64,000 nt of DNA, taken from NCBI RefSeq assembly GCF_029873635.1, contig NC_080421.1:37986617-38050616 (forward strand), written 5' to 3'. The position numbers were made by a program, and so were the translations under genes. The notes under the pieces were generated by a model. That model worked only from the letters and a program-made list of their open reading frames with translations, was not told where the DNA came from and did not search any database. Numbering within the stretch: the stretch's first letter is position 1; each line of letters opens with the position of its first letter. Of the stretch, positions 10,906 to 22,965 are shown one piece after another. Source of the DNA: Malania oleifera. Its lineage: Eukaryota > Streptophyta > Magnoliopsida > Santalales > Ximeniaceae.

Positions 10906-12840
10906 ATTCTCTTCTTTTAACAAAGCAGATCAGATCAGAATAAATATATAACATAGAAAAATACAATAAAAATTAAAACTTTTTCTTACGCTTTTTTGTT
11001 TGAGTTTATGCAAATAAATATTCTTCACACACTCTCCCGCGACCCGTCCTCTATTTCTTTCTTTTCTTTGTATTTAAAAAGGCAGGCATTTGTTTCCCTA
11101 GCAGAGAAGGATGGCAGTAGCAGTAGTGTAATATAGGGAAAACAGGGGGTAAAAATGGTTGAAGAGAGATGGTATTTTTGTTCTTCGACAATATAATGAG
11201 AGAATAAGGGTAGCGACTAGCGAGTGTGTTGTATAAAAAAGGGCCCATTTTCTTAGGATTTTCATTTCGTTAGGAGTCTTAAAAATGCCTGAAGCAGTGG
11301 GGTTCCTAAGAAACAGAATCTTCAGTGATGGGATTAGGTGAGAAATCCAGTCTAGTCTTAATTTCAGCAACCTTGCCGGAAGCTCTCCTTTGCCAATTCC
11401 ATCTACCCTCCTTTTTTATGCTTGAAGCTTTAGCATCCAATGAAATACCAAAGTCAGAGCAATGTCAAGGCGATAGGTTTCCACAAAGGTACTTGGAGAG
11501 TGCCAATTATCAAAAAGCAGAGAGGTGGATTTATTGTTGCCAATGATGTATTTGAAGCAGCTTTTACTTTTTTATCCTAATATGGAAAATTTTATTTTGT
11601 TAGTTAGGTTTTTAAGATTATCTAGTGATGTTAAAGCAGGCTAGCAATTTTAGACTCTATTTGCTTCTACATTGAAGTGCTATTGTTTCTAAGCACAAAA
11701 TATTACTTCACTATTAAAGTTCAAATAAAATCATCATATTTTAAATCGGTAAATTTAAATTTTCAGGCAATGGGGCCCTGAAGGAACCTCGATTTTCTAA
11801 TAGGGTGGGGGCATGGAGTATTCTTGTTCCCTGTGAGAGAAGTGGCCATTCTCACTCCATCGCCATCCTTACCGGTTTAAATAGAGAACAACATTTCAGT
11901 ACATGTTTTTACTTCTTTGGAGAGATACTTATGTCTTTCGCAACAAAAGCTTTTATTCAAGTTGTAGACCCTAAATAGCAAATGGGGTTGTATTTTTTGG
12001 TCTATTACCATTAATTTAAAAGAAAATAAAAGGATTTTGTGTCACTGATATTTGCTATAGGTAATGTATTCCTCATAAATACACTTTTTCTTTGGTTATG
12101 AAATTGTGTCATTCACCTGTATCATGCTTATAGTATCATTATTACTAACCCTTCATCAATGAAAGAGCTATTTGTTTTAGTACAATTAAATGAATAATTT
12201 ACTCTAGATGTGTATGTTAATTTATTAGCAATCTCAAATGTAAGGACAAAATTGTTATTCTATACTTTTCTTTTTCAAATTTCAAGGGATTCAACATGTT
12301 AGGTCTTTTCTCAGAGCCCTATTGGCAAGAATTGATATCAAATTTTCAGCGACACAGATTTCAAATATAGTAATATCTATGTGTCTCAAACATGATCTTT
12401 TCTCTTTTGTATACCTGTATATGATTATTAATTTGGTGCTGGACGATTTAAATCTAGCTTAATTGCAAACAAAAAGTGTTGGATTACATATTTGAGTAGG
12501 GAGTAGATTACTATTGAAATAAGGGAATAAAGTAATTTTTAGAAATTAGCAACAGAAATGGCTTTGATTGGTAATTTTCAAGAAGAAAATAATAATAAAA
12601 AAAGGAAATGGAAATGGATGTGACTGGTAAATTTCAAGAAAAAGATAAAAAAAAATAAATAAAAATAAAAATAAAACAGAGAGAGTATAAGAGAGCAAAT
12701 ATACAAGACAGAGGAGAAAGAGCGAAAATGTTGCTCTGTTGATCATCTTGTGAATTATGAGGTTGTTTGCAGGTCAAAGGATGAGTGGTGTTTTTCTTTT
12801 TCTTTTTTCTTTGGGAAGGGGGGGGGGGGGGATGAGGTCT
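10906..12840. other. Unassigned interior of CACTA B between LINE fragments
   Basis: The sequence is mostly AT-rich and non-coding. One stretch at about 11330-11575 has better coding character: in one frame GFHKGTWRVPIIKKQRGGFI followed by VANDVFEAAF, in another a 73-residue open frame. I do not recognise it. A 30-bp phrase around TTCTTAGGATTTTCATTTCG occurs at about 10552 and again at about 11250. Confidence 0.5.
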
Positions 12841-13330
12841 TCTAATTTAGTGCTTTAAGTTGGCGCCTAAGAACACTGCTATGATGAGCAAGTGGTTATG
12901 ATCCTTTCCTTTAGAAATAGATTCTTTATGGCATTGGGTTATCGAAAGTAAATTTAGTAAACAAGAATGTGTATGAGATGCTAATTCTATAGCTAGAGTT
13001 AGCCATGGAAATCCACGAAGTTTGATTCACAGGTATCTCCTTCTTTTTTTCCTTGCATCAAATATGAAGTGCGAGATGGTAGGAGGGTTCTGTTTTGGTA
13101 GGATCTATGGTGAGGTGAATTATGATTTTCATCTATTTATTCTTTCTTTGCTATCCATTGACATGGAGACCTCTTGGGACTCTAAATTTTGCAGAATTCT
13201 AAATAATAGAAGACTGAGGAGCTTTTCTTCTCTCTTACATTTACTATCTTTTTTCAGATACTCTCATGAAGCGAATACTAGGATCTGTTCATTTGTATAG
13301 AAAATTCAAGGATTTATTCATGTAAATCGT
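12840..13330 (+). pseudogene. Second LINE fragment (ORF2 region after reverse transcriptase), degraded
   Basis: Translated pieces read WLW-FP-E-DSLWHWVIESK (about 12890-12950), then RYLLLFFLASNMKCEMVGG and LSIDMETSWD in the order expected of a plant L1 ORF2 C-terminal domain. They cover the same part of the LINE as 10230-10500, so this is a separate copy. A poly-G run at about 12818-12832 precedes it. Stops and shifts are frequent. Confidence 0.5.
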
Positions 13331-13602
13331 TTCACTATCATCTTAACCCATTCCTTTTATTCGTTGCCCCTTGCTAATTGGTTGGGGAGAGCTAGAATTT
13401 GTTTGAAGGCAAAGGATCTTCTGTGGATTGTCATTCTTAATATAGTTAACACCAACAATTTGTCGAATGTTTGTAGGCCATACATGTCTCTTTCAATGAT
13501 ATCTGTAACATGTGTTCAAATAATAACTGTCAAAGGCCTGATATACATTGTTGGTCAATAACCTAACAAGCTTAAGATTTTAGGTAAAGTTGTATTCTAA
13601 CA

Positions 13603-13614
13603 TGGTATCAGAGA
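13603..13614 (+). other. Copia-type primer-binding site remnant
   Basis: TGGTATCAGAGAC directly follows a TCTAACA end. TGGTATCAGAG is complementary to the 3' end of plant initiator methionine tRNA and is the usual primer site just inside the 5' LTR of copia or TRIM elements. No internal domain follows: SF3B1 sequence begins within 170 bp. It is likely a short LTR or TRIM remnant next to the capture. Confidence 0.55.
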
Positions 13615-13768
13615 CATTGACAAGAGGTCCTAGGTTCTAGTCTTCTTGTCTGTGTTTCTTGTTTGTTTTGTTAAATTATCTTATTCCCTATAATGGGTGT
13701 TGTTTATCGTTTGCTTATCTTTCCACATGTCGTTGGGTTGCACGTGCAGGGGAATGTCAAAGTCTCAT

Positions 13769-14921
13769 ATAAATGCTCTTGGGCAGAGAGTGAAACCATA
13801 TCTTCCCCAAATTTGCAGAACCATTAAGTGGCGCTTGAATAACAAGAGTGCTAAGGTGAGGCAGCAAGCTGCTGATCTTATTTCAAGGATTGCTGTTGTC
13901 ATGAAACAGTGCCAATAAGAACAACTGATGGGTCATCTTGGGGTTGTCTTGTATGAATATCTGGGAGAAGAGCATCCGAAAGTTTTGGGATCAATAATGG
14001 GGGCTCTCAAAGCTATTGTCAATGTTATTGGTATGACAAAAATGACTCCTCCGATAAAGGATTTGCTTCCTCGACTTACCCCAATCTTGAAGAATCGACA
14101 TGAGAAGGTGCAGGAAAATTGTATTGATCTTGTTGGTCAAATTGCTGACCGTGGGGCTGAATTTGTCCCAGCAAGAGAATGGATGAGGATTTGTTTTTAG
14201 CTTCTTGAGTTGCTTAAAGTCCATAAAAAAGGTATCCGGCGAGCAACTGTGAACACGTTTGGCTACATTGCAAAAGCCATTGGACCACAAGATGTCCTGG
14301 CAACATTATTGAATAATCTCAAAGCGCAGGAGCGTCAGAACCTCGTGTGTACTACTGTGGCAATTGCAATAGTTGCAGAAACATGTTCTCCTTTTACAGT
14401 ACTACCAGCATTAATGAATGAGTATCGTGTACCAGAACTCAATGTGCAAAATGGTGTTTTAAAATCACTCTCTTTTCTTTTTGAGTACATTCGTGAAATG
14501 GGTAAAGATTATATTTATACAGTCACACCACTACTTGAGGATGCTCTTATGGATAAAGATTTGGTACATAGGCAAACTGCTGCATTTGCTATTAAGCACA
14601 TGGCTTTGGGAGTGGCTGGTTTAGGTTGTGAGGATGCTTTAGTACACTTGCTGAATTATGTATGGCCAAACATATTTGAGATTTCTCTGCATGTTATTAA
14701 TGCTTTCATGGAAGCCATAGAAGGGATGAGGGTTGCCTTGGGTGCAGCTGCAGTCCTGAACTATTGTCTGTAGGGGCTTTTCCATCCTGCAAGAAGTTTA
14801 CTGGAAGATTTATAACTCACTGTATATTGGAGCTCAAGATGCACTGGTGACTGCTTATCCTGTGCTGGAGGATGAGGCGAGCAACATATACAGTAGGCCT
14901 GAGTTCGTGATGTTTATATGA
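13769..14921 (+). pseudogene. SF3B1: Captured SF3B1 (splicing factor 3B subunit 1) C-terminal fragment
   Basis: SF3B1 is the HEAT-repeat scaffold of the U2 snRNP SF3b complex, which recognises the branch point. The frame runs from [20 protein letters not shown] through [76 protein letters not shown] and [20 protein letters not shown] to the normal C-terminus SRPEFVMFI with TGA at 14919-14921. That is about the last 380 of ~1,270 residues. Stops replace Glu at 13916 (TAA), Glu at 14198 (TAG) and Gln at 14771 (TAG). An apparent ~11-bp deletion near 14792 shifts the frame before YWK. No intron is seen. Sequence after 14921 looks like native 3' UTR. Family similarity is very high and the call is secure; whether it came from DNA or cDNA is open. 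Confidence 0.95.
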
Positions 14922-17640
14922 GGTTTAGTTTGTTCTTCATGCTTTAGGAGAATCTACAAGAGGCTCTTGGACAGGCTAGGACCTATCCTAGGGTTCTTTC
15001 CATGGCTGCTGCAGTTTGTTTGGATATGCATGCTTATTAAGATGGATTGATGAACTGTTTGCTATTTGTTGACTTCTTCAGTAGTTTGCTAATTCAGGAA
15101 CATTGTTATGAAATGAATACTTTACTATTGTGAATTTGATAGTTTTCATGTACTTCCTCTCTGACTTAATTTTCTATCCTTGTATTAATTTTGTATTACT
15201 TCCATCCTCTCTTGAATTCCATAGATATATTGTTGGATCCTGTCTGTTAACTTAAAATTGTGGGTATTTGGTATTGTAGGAGTATTCCTATGATAATAAT
15301 ATTCTTAAGGTTTGCTTGGTTTGAGGGAATAGTTATTCCTTCAAATAAGATGGAAAATAGTTAAATTTTGGAAATTAAGGGAATAGTTATTCCTAGTATA
15401 TTTTTAATTATTTTATTTGACATATAATAAGAAAGAAATAGATATTCTCAAAATTTGGGAGTAGTTATTCTTTGTATATTTTTTATTATGGACTTAGAAA
15501 ATGTTTCACATTGTTATTTGCTTTATATTAATTAATAATATTTTATATAATTAATTGTGACCAATTTATTAAAACCAATCTATTGAGATTATGAATTTTG
15601 GGATTAGGGGAAGAGGAGAGCTTATTACACAAATAATAAATATTCTAGGGAGGGTCATAGAGGAGAAACCGGTGCTAAAGAAACTAAACCATGAACATGT
15701 GGAGGGATTCTGAATGCTGTTAGGGATCCCCAAACTGTAAAATTTTCCATGGTTAGAAGCCACTTGATGCAGGAACAACAACACTACAGGTTTAGGGATC
15801 CCCAAACATGAAGGATTCCGAAGTTTGGGGCCCTTTAATGCAGGACCAACATCCCGACAGCTTAATTCTCAATTCTTAATAAGAGAATATGCATAGGAGC
15901 ATTTTTTATAGGCTTAAATGCTTGGAAGCTAAGGAAACTAAAGGAAATGAATTTAGGAAACCTAAATCAACTAAAGTACTAGGAAAAATTAATTGGGCCC
16001 TCAACTCTCTAATTGACTCTCAAATTAATTAGCCCATTAATATATTTTTTTTAACTGCGCAAGATTTGCTATCTTACAAATTCTTTGGCTCAAAATGTAG
16101 GCAAGAATTTTCAAAGATTGGAGAAATATTTTGATTCTCCTTTGGGGGTAAACTATTTTTTTTGCTTCTTTTTGGGTTCATTCCCTCGGAATTGGGTTTT
16201 GGCTCTCTGATACTCAAAGAGACTTGAAGGCAGTACTTCTGTAGTTTTCTTTCCCTTTGAGGGAGGATGCCCTATCTACCTTTCTTTGTAGTTATCCCTT
16301 TTCATAGTAAATATGTTTTACTATCTTAAACAACAAACTAAGGGATGTTACTAGAGTATCAAACAGGAAAACTGAGGCAAGAGATAATTAACTATAAAGT
16401 GAGGCAAGAAATCACTTCATCTTCAGCTGCAAATTTTCTTAAACCATTTACTCTAAGGTCTGCTCATTCTTAGCTAAATATGGTCAAATACCCACGTTCT
16501 AGATTTTCATAATATAGACATGGGTTGGAATTAAACTCAAGTGCATCCTAAATTAGATGTTACAGTAGAATAATAAGCATATTCTAAATCATAGGATCTT
16601 TTAGGGAATATGGAACAAACGATAATCATGCAATACAGATAACATACAGGAGTAAAAGGGGAGAAAAAGAAAAAAAAGAAAAAAAATCACATTGTTGTAG
16701 AGTTCGAATCTTTAGAAAATTGAAAATACAGTTTGAGTAACATACAAGAAAAAAATCAGTTGTAAAAAAATCAAAGTGGGTTTGGCAGTGATGTGAAGAA
16801 AAAGTGGTATAGACTCATTTCTCACTTTTTTTTCTAAAAAGTGAGCTTTATGTGAAGTGTTTTGTAGGGTCTAGGTATAGTGGTATACATGTTGGCAAAC
16901 ATTTCCCAACAAAGCAGTGAAAGCACTATAATGGGTGCTCAAGGCACTTGCCACTATTGTCAAACATAGCCGTTCATAGGAAAATACTAGGTAGTCTCAA
17001 ACCACCATGTTAGCAACCTAACTGGAGGTCCTAATTTGACCACCGTAAAATGACACATGGTGGTCTATGACCACCCATTAACATTGTACGAATCCAACAT
17101 AGTACTCATGTTGAACTTGAGCCCAAATAATTGTCATGATTGGATGATTGTAAGGTGTGTTTAATATGGCATTTCTTTTTTCAAGTTTGATATTGATGGT
17201 TTAATGCTTTAGGATGCATTTGCTTTAGAATTCTTAAGTGGCTAGATTTGGCTAAGGGAGCTTGACACACATTGAGGGCAACAAATCTAAGGGATGTGAC
17301 TTTTAAGGTTTTTTTTTTGTTTTTTTTTTTGTACTAGGGAATTACAAAATAACAATAATCTAAAAAAAATAACTCCAAATTTATTAGCTAGGCTAATGTG
17401 CTTATCATGTTCCTCCAATATATATATGATAAAATAACTATCACAAGTTTAAAATCCATCCAGTCCAATTATAGTCCATCTGATCAATCATATAAATTAA
17501 TCATACAAAACAAACATAGCCTTAAACAAACATACACTGAACATTTCATGTGGAAGTAGAAGTCAAGATATTTTTGTTTAGGAGAGACAAATATTTTTGA
17601 AGTCTTAACTCTAGCAGAAAAAACACAGTGGTGAGTTTTT
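14922..17640. other. Non-coding interior of CACTA B between SF3B1 and syntaxin fragments
   Basis: The first ~200 bp may be SF3B1 3' UTR. After that the sequence is AT-rich. The palindromic phrase GGGAATAGTTATTCCT recurs near 15325, 15379 and, degenerate, near 15467, reminiscent of MITE debris. GGATCCCCAAAC recurs near 15725 and 15798. No coding sequence was recognised. Confidence 0.5.
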
Positions 17641-17706
17641 TTGGTGTGTTAAATGGAGTTATTAGCTAACAATAGGAGGATGTCTTTTTCCTTTGGGCTC
17701 TTGCAG

Positions 17707-17817
17707 AAAAAGGTAGCCATGGTCTTGAAGAAGGCTAGTGCCAAGGGTCATATAATGATGATATTGTTCCTGGTAGTTCTGTTTGTTGTCATTTTTGTTA
17801 TGGTCTTCTTCACCTAG
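17707..17817 (+). pseudogene. Captured last exon of a SYP61-like syntaxin (SNARE tail anchor)
   Basis: A pyrimidine-rich acceptor ending CTCTTGCAG at 17706 opens onto 36 codons: KKVAMVLKKASAKG, then a 20-odd residue hydrophobic segment rich in I, L, V and F (from HIMM to VFFT), and TAG at 17815. Qc/SYP6-type syntaxins end like this, with a basic linker and a single tail-anchoring membrane helix that stops within a few residues. I recall the SYP61 C-terminus as closely similar, so the SNARE call is fairly firm and the SYP61 assignment moderate. No SNARE coiled coil precedes the acceptor; what precedes it is intron-like. It is a genomic capture of one exon plus 3' flank, on the plus strand like the other two captures. 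Confidence 0.65.
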
Positions 17818-18235
17818 GCTAGAGAGGAAGAAGCTGCTCCCAGTGTTGGTGATACACATAAGAGAAGTTTGATCTGGCTTAAATGCGGGAATCCGTAAAA
17901 GCAAATAAGTGAACTAAATCCATGTATTGTTGAATAAATTGATACCGAAGTGGCTTTGAATGGGGGCTCCTGGCTTTAGTGATGATGAAGATTGGGTCCA
18001 ATACTAAGTCCTAGCAATTATTATATGTTAAAAGAATTCATTTATTTCAGTCTCTCTTGATTAAATTATTATGGTTCAAATTTTGAGAGTTTTAACTTAT
18101 TATTTGAGATAATATCTTGATATTTAAGTGGAGAAAGGAAGATGACAGATTCATTATTCTGATAAATTAGTTGATTATCCAAAGAGTTTCAGACAACCAT
18201 AAAAGAGGGATGATAAACTACCTTTTACATACCTT

Positions 18236-21200
18236 CTAATGAGAGGAGTCACCCGCATCATCTGGATGGGATTGGCGCATCATTTGTTCGATCTGCACTT
18301 TCCAATTCTTCATGGCTTGCATCTCCGCTTCCCAGTTCGACATCTTTTCTTTCAATTGCTGGTTCTCCACTTCCACCATTTGCATCCGGATAACCATCTC
18401 CTCCGCTCGAGCCTCGGTGACTTGACGCTCTTGGTCAATCTCAGCACGAGACGCCACACTAAAAGAAGATGATGATGTTGGGGTAACGTATCCACTCCCA
18501 AGACCATTCAACGAGCCACCCATTCGTTGCCCAAGCACCTGAGTGCAGATCTCGTCATCCGTCATTGGTTGACTGCCCTATGCAACGGGTGCATCCCTCA
18601 GCTCAAGCATCTTTGCCTATTTTCAATCATGAAAATGATGAAAATGAAGAAATAAGAATACAACTGACATTTTGAATAAGATAATGAACTAAATAATCTG
18701 TTTGACTTACATGTTTCATCTGTGCACCCTGGCACCACTCCCCCGATGGCCGCTGATGTGTTCTCTGATACAGATCTGGCCTCGACTCCAGGTCGCTAGT
18801 GACAGGATCACACTATATTATCATATAAAAGTTTATTAATATGAATTCAGCGGTGTCAATATAAATAACACTTGTCAGGTAATGGTCATATAGTTTCGTA
18901 GCAATTACCTTTCTATAATTGATGAACAATTTCGAGCCACCGCAATGCGCCGTATCTAGTTTGCTGCGATTCTCAGCATTTTTTTCACAGATAGCCTACA
19001 AAATAGATGTAATGACTTTTTATTATTCACATAAATATGAAAAAAGTAGTTATTGTAATTAATAGAAACACATCACCTGATAGTTAGGGTCGCGAAAATG
19101 GCGACATACCACCCGCCAATCCTCTAAGGAGATCTTATCGTATGGGTGCACTTCTACCTCATCTCCCATCTCCCTAAAATGGTTGCGCATTTTGCTGCGA
19201 TAGGTCTTAAACCAAGAGCACAACTGTGTGTTCACCGCCTTTTTGACATGGCCTGCGGTGAAAATGTCCATATCAAACTCTTCTTGCATATGAAATATAA
19301 ATTGAATGTTAGAGAATCTTTTGGGTAATATATTAAAAGTGAAAGAATGTTTTAGGGTTACTTACCAAGATGACTCATATAGAACCAAGCGCTGAGCCTT
19401 CGTCACCTTTGGCCATATGAAGCAGGTGATTGGAGCATATTTGCGACATATAATGCCAAGCTCCCGTGACTAGGTTGTGCACCAATCATCAAGCGGAGCC
19501 GTAAAGCCTAGAGGAATGTCGATACGGATCTTCTGCTCAGTCCTCTCCAGGTGCTTCTTTAGCACAACGTTCTTCGCTGCACCACGGCCTGAACTCATCT
19601 ACATCATAGAGGTCGATGCTGAAAGAAGAGTTAAAAAACAATAAGATAATCATACAAGTGAAATGACAGTAAATATATTATTCTAAATCAAATACTTGTA
19701 ACCTTACCAACGCTGCTCATTATGATCGGCAACTCACCCTGGGCTTGATCCCTAACTGATGGATCCATGTTGGGCTAGGGTCCCAAGGGCTCAGATGGTG
19801 CTGCATCAACACCAACGTGCTCAGTTGCTCTTGAGGATGACCCATCATCCTCGCGGGATGATGTCGTCGATAGCCTAGACTGAAGTAAGCGATGATGACC
19901 TCCTGCTGTCATGTCTACAAAATAATTCACAAGTAAATATAAGAAGATTGGATATTAGATGGATGCATAGTAAAAATATTTTCACTTATTTTCACATGTC
20001 AAATACACGGTGACAACATAACACGCTTGCCCCCTATACATCCTCAATATCAGTATCATCCTCACTTTCTAGAGTGTCTTACTCTTCATTGCAGTACTCA
20101 ACCATAATTTCATCTTCCCCATCAATTTCATCACTGTCGATGAAGTCAACGTGTATAGAGGGTTCAATTCTAATGTCAGCAATTCTTACGTATTCTTCCG
20201 TGGCACCAACCCTATTTAATGGTATAAGATCGGCTCCTTCCTCGGCAACATTGATAGCAGATTATGTTGCTACACTAACAAATGGCTGATCGTCTTGGAA
20301 AGCATCATCGCTGACACTCTTCTCCCCATTTGCGACTTCTATAATATCATACAAACTTCGATGAGGAATTTTTTGGGCCACATGCCATTCACCCTTTAAT
20401 TTTGTGTCCTTAAGGTATAACACTTGTTTTTCCTGCATCGCAAACACAAAAGGGTTGTTTTGATACTATGTTTTACTGAAATTGACACTAGTAAAGTAGA
20501 CATCCGTATTTATCCCACTCTTTTTATTGCTACTGTCCCACCAGGTACACTTGAAGATGTGGACAAGTATGTTAGCTCCATAGTGAAGCTCTATAATGTC
20601 ATCCAACACACCAAAATATCCAATTTCCTCATCTCCTTCTGTGCCTAGCACTGCAACTCCACAATTTTGGGTTTTTCTATGCAGTTCGAGGGACTTCGTG
20701 TGAAATCGTAAGCCGTTGACAATGCAACCGCTGTAGCAGTTAACTCATTGATTGGAGCCACATGCCAACGCGTACAAATCTTTACTTTTTGTTGGTTTTT
20801 TATTATAAGACATGACTTTCATCTATTAATTACAAAGGACTTTAGATGAGTAAACCGTCAATATTGAAAATGTACATTGTAGCGAACTCAGGCAATAGTT
20901 GTTACTTATATGGCATCCAAACCAATTGACAAATTCCTTCTTATGTCTTTTGTCAACATTCCTTTCATTTTGAGCCAAAAGTTCAGCTTTATGTTCGCTA
21001 TATGCAACAATAGTACATGTTAATGTCAACGAAGTATATATGCATATGTAAATACAATGCAAAGTAAGGAGTTTTGAACCATGTACTCGATATATGGAAT
21101 AATTTCATCCTAATTATTGAGGACGTAAAAATGTGCCTTTTGTAGGTCGTCCATATCAACGAAATCGTAAACCCGTGCACCGAACAACCGAACATTTCCT

Positions 21201-22965
21201 CGAAATATAGAACTCCACGATTCTTCATCTTTGACATTAATAACATGAACGTCTGCATTTCGCTCCTCACGAGTGAACCTTGTTTCAATATCATGTAGAT
21301 ACATTGAGCAAAATGCAAGACATTCACTGTCAATGTATGCCTCAATGATTGAACCTTCCGGTCGTGCCTTATTGTGCACATACCCCTTCAAAGTGGATAA
21401 AAACCTGTGCATTTTACACAGCATTAGTGACTTGTACACACACAAAAACAAAAACAAAAAAAAAGCAAGGAAATCACGAGAACATTGTACGAATTTATAA
21501 TTTACTGCTCAATAGGATACATCCAACGATATTGGACCAATCCTCCAATTATGGCCTCCATTGGTAAATGGATGGCTAAGTGGACCATCACATCGAAGAA
21601 TGTTGGCAAAAATATTTTCTCCAGCTTGCATAGTATGATCACAATATCCTCCGCTAACCGTTCAAGTACGTTTACGCTCAATTTCTTGGAGCACAACTGT
21701 CAAAAGAAGATCCCTAATTCAATTAGCACCGGGCGAACATCTTCAGTCAAGTGTCCACGGAGGAAAACGGGCATAACTCGTTGCAAAAAGATGTGACATA
21801 CATGACTTTTCATTCCTAACATCTTCCCTTCCTTCGTGCTTATGTATCGAGATATGTTCGATACATATCCATCAGGGAACTTCACTAAATCAACCATTTG
21901 AAGAAATTACTCTTCTCATCTTTCAAAAATGTGCAACAGGTTGATGGCATGAGAAGTTTGTCCCCATCATGAATCAGATGCAACTCGGGCCGTATTCCCA
22001 TATCTTCCATATCCCGACAAGCATTTGCGTTGTCCTTTGTCTTCCCATTTATATCCAGTAATGTACAAATGACATTCTCACAAATGTTCTTCTTGATGTG
22101 CATGACATCCAGGTTGTGGTATAGTGGAAGATCTTTCCAGTATGACAACTCGAAGAAGATGCTTCTCTTTGTCCAATTTAACTCCCGCTCAGCATGTTTC
22201 CTTTTTCAACTGTTAGGTGATTTCCAAAATTTCATATCTCTGATCAACCTGAGCTGGTTTAATATCTCTTCCCCACTTAGTCGGTTTGGTTGCAACCTTC
22301 GTTCAGGTTTTCCATTAAAACTTCTGACACCACGAGTCCTCCAAGGATGTCCAGGTCGTAAAAAATGACGATGACACATAAAACATAACTTGCGTCCATG
22401 CTTTAAAGATAAGGACCCAGCATCCTTATTACACACTAGGCATACTACGTAACCTTTTGTGCTCCAGCCCGACAGATAGCTGTAGGCGGGGAAATCATTA
22501 ATTGCCAACAAAAGTACAGTATGCATCCGAAATGTTGTCCTAGTTTCCACATCAAATGTCTCCACTCCTTTTTCCCATAGTTCTTTCAACTCATCAATTA
22601 ATGGCCTCAAGTAAACATCAATATCATTACCAGGTGCCCTCGATCCAGGAATAAGCAGAGACATATAAATGAAGGGTCCATCTGAAGCAAGGCCAAGTCT
22701 GATGTTGCGAGGATCACTAGCAAACCACGGATGCATTTTATCAAACTCTGCCCAAGCTTCCGAGTCCACTGGATGGCTAAGGGTGTTTTCCTCTTGAAGA
22801 TGTTTCTCTTTATGTCATCTCATATCTGCAGTAGTCTTTCTACACATGTACAATCATTGCAATCGTGGTATTAATGGACAATATCACAAAACTTTTTGGG
22901 GGATCTTTTTACCCTTCTTCTGATTAGTTGTATACCTCGGTTCACCACATTCTGGATACTCACAA
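18236..22965 (-). pseudogene. CACTA B transposase gene (TNP2, DUF4218, DUF4216, Transposase_24), 5'-truncated
   Basis: In the direction of transcription, the TNP2 core lies at 22769-22206 (EFDKMHPWFASDPRNIRL, LIPGSRAPGNDIDVYLRPL, LCFMCHRHFL). The linker YWKDLPLYHNLDVMHIKKN is at 22148 and DUF4218 at about 21897-21110 (VKFPDGYVSNISRYISTKEG, KMLGMKSHVCHI). DUF4216 lies at about 20820-20260 (VLYLKDTKLKGEWHVAQKIP), followed by an acidic stretch. The Transposase_24 exons follow: 19600-19370, about 19284-19077, about 18995-18905, about 18820-18715, and a coiled-coil end at 18565-18236. Compared with A, about 1.0 kb is missing upstream of 22965, removing the transposase-associated domain and start codon. 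A further 93 bp (31 codons, in frame) are missing at about 22675 within TNP2. Other stops and shifts are present. Confidence 0.87.

Noticed and set aside
15320..15490. Repeated GGGAATAGTTATTCC phrases as a MITE
   Set aside because: No inverted termini or duplication could be defined; noted only as debris.
16782..16968. Possible MITE with ends GTTTGGCAGTG / CACTATTGTCAAAC
   Set aside because: Inverted ends match at only about 10 of 14 positions and no target duplication was found.
21273..21796. Several plus-strand open frames in the B transposase region
   Set aside because: They are antisense shadows of the DUF4218 region on the minus strand.
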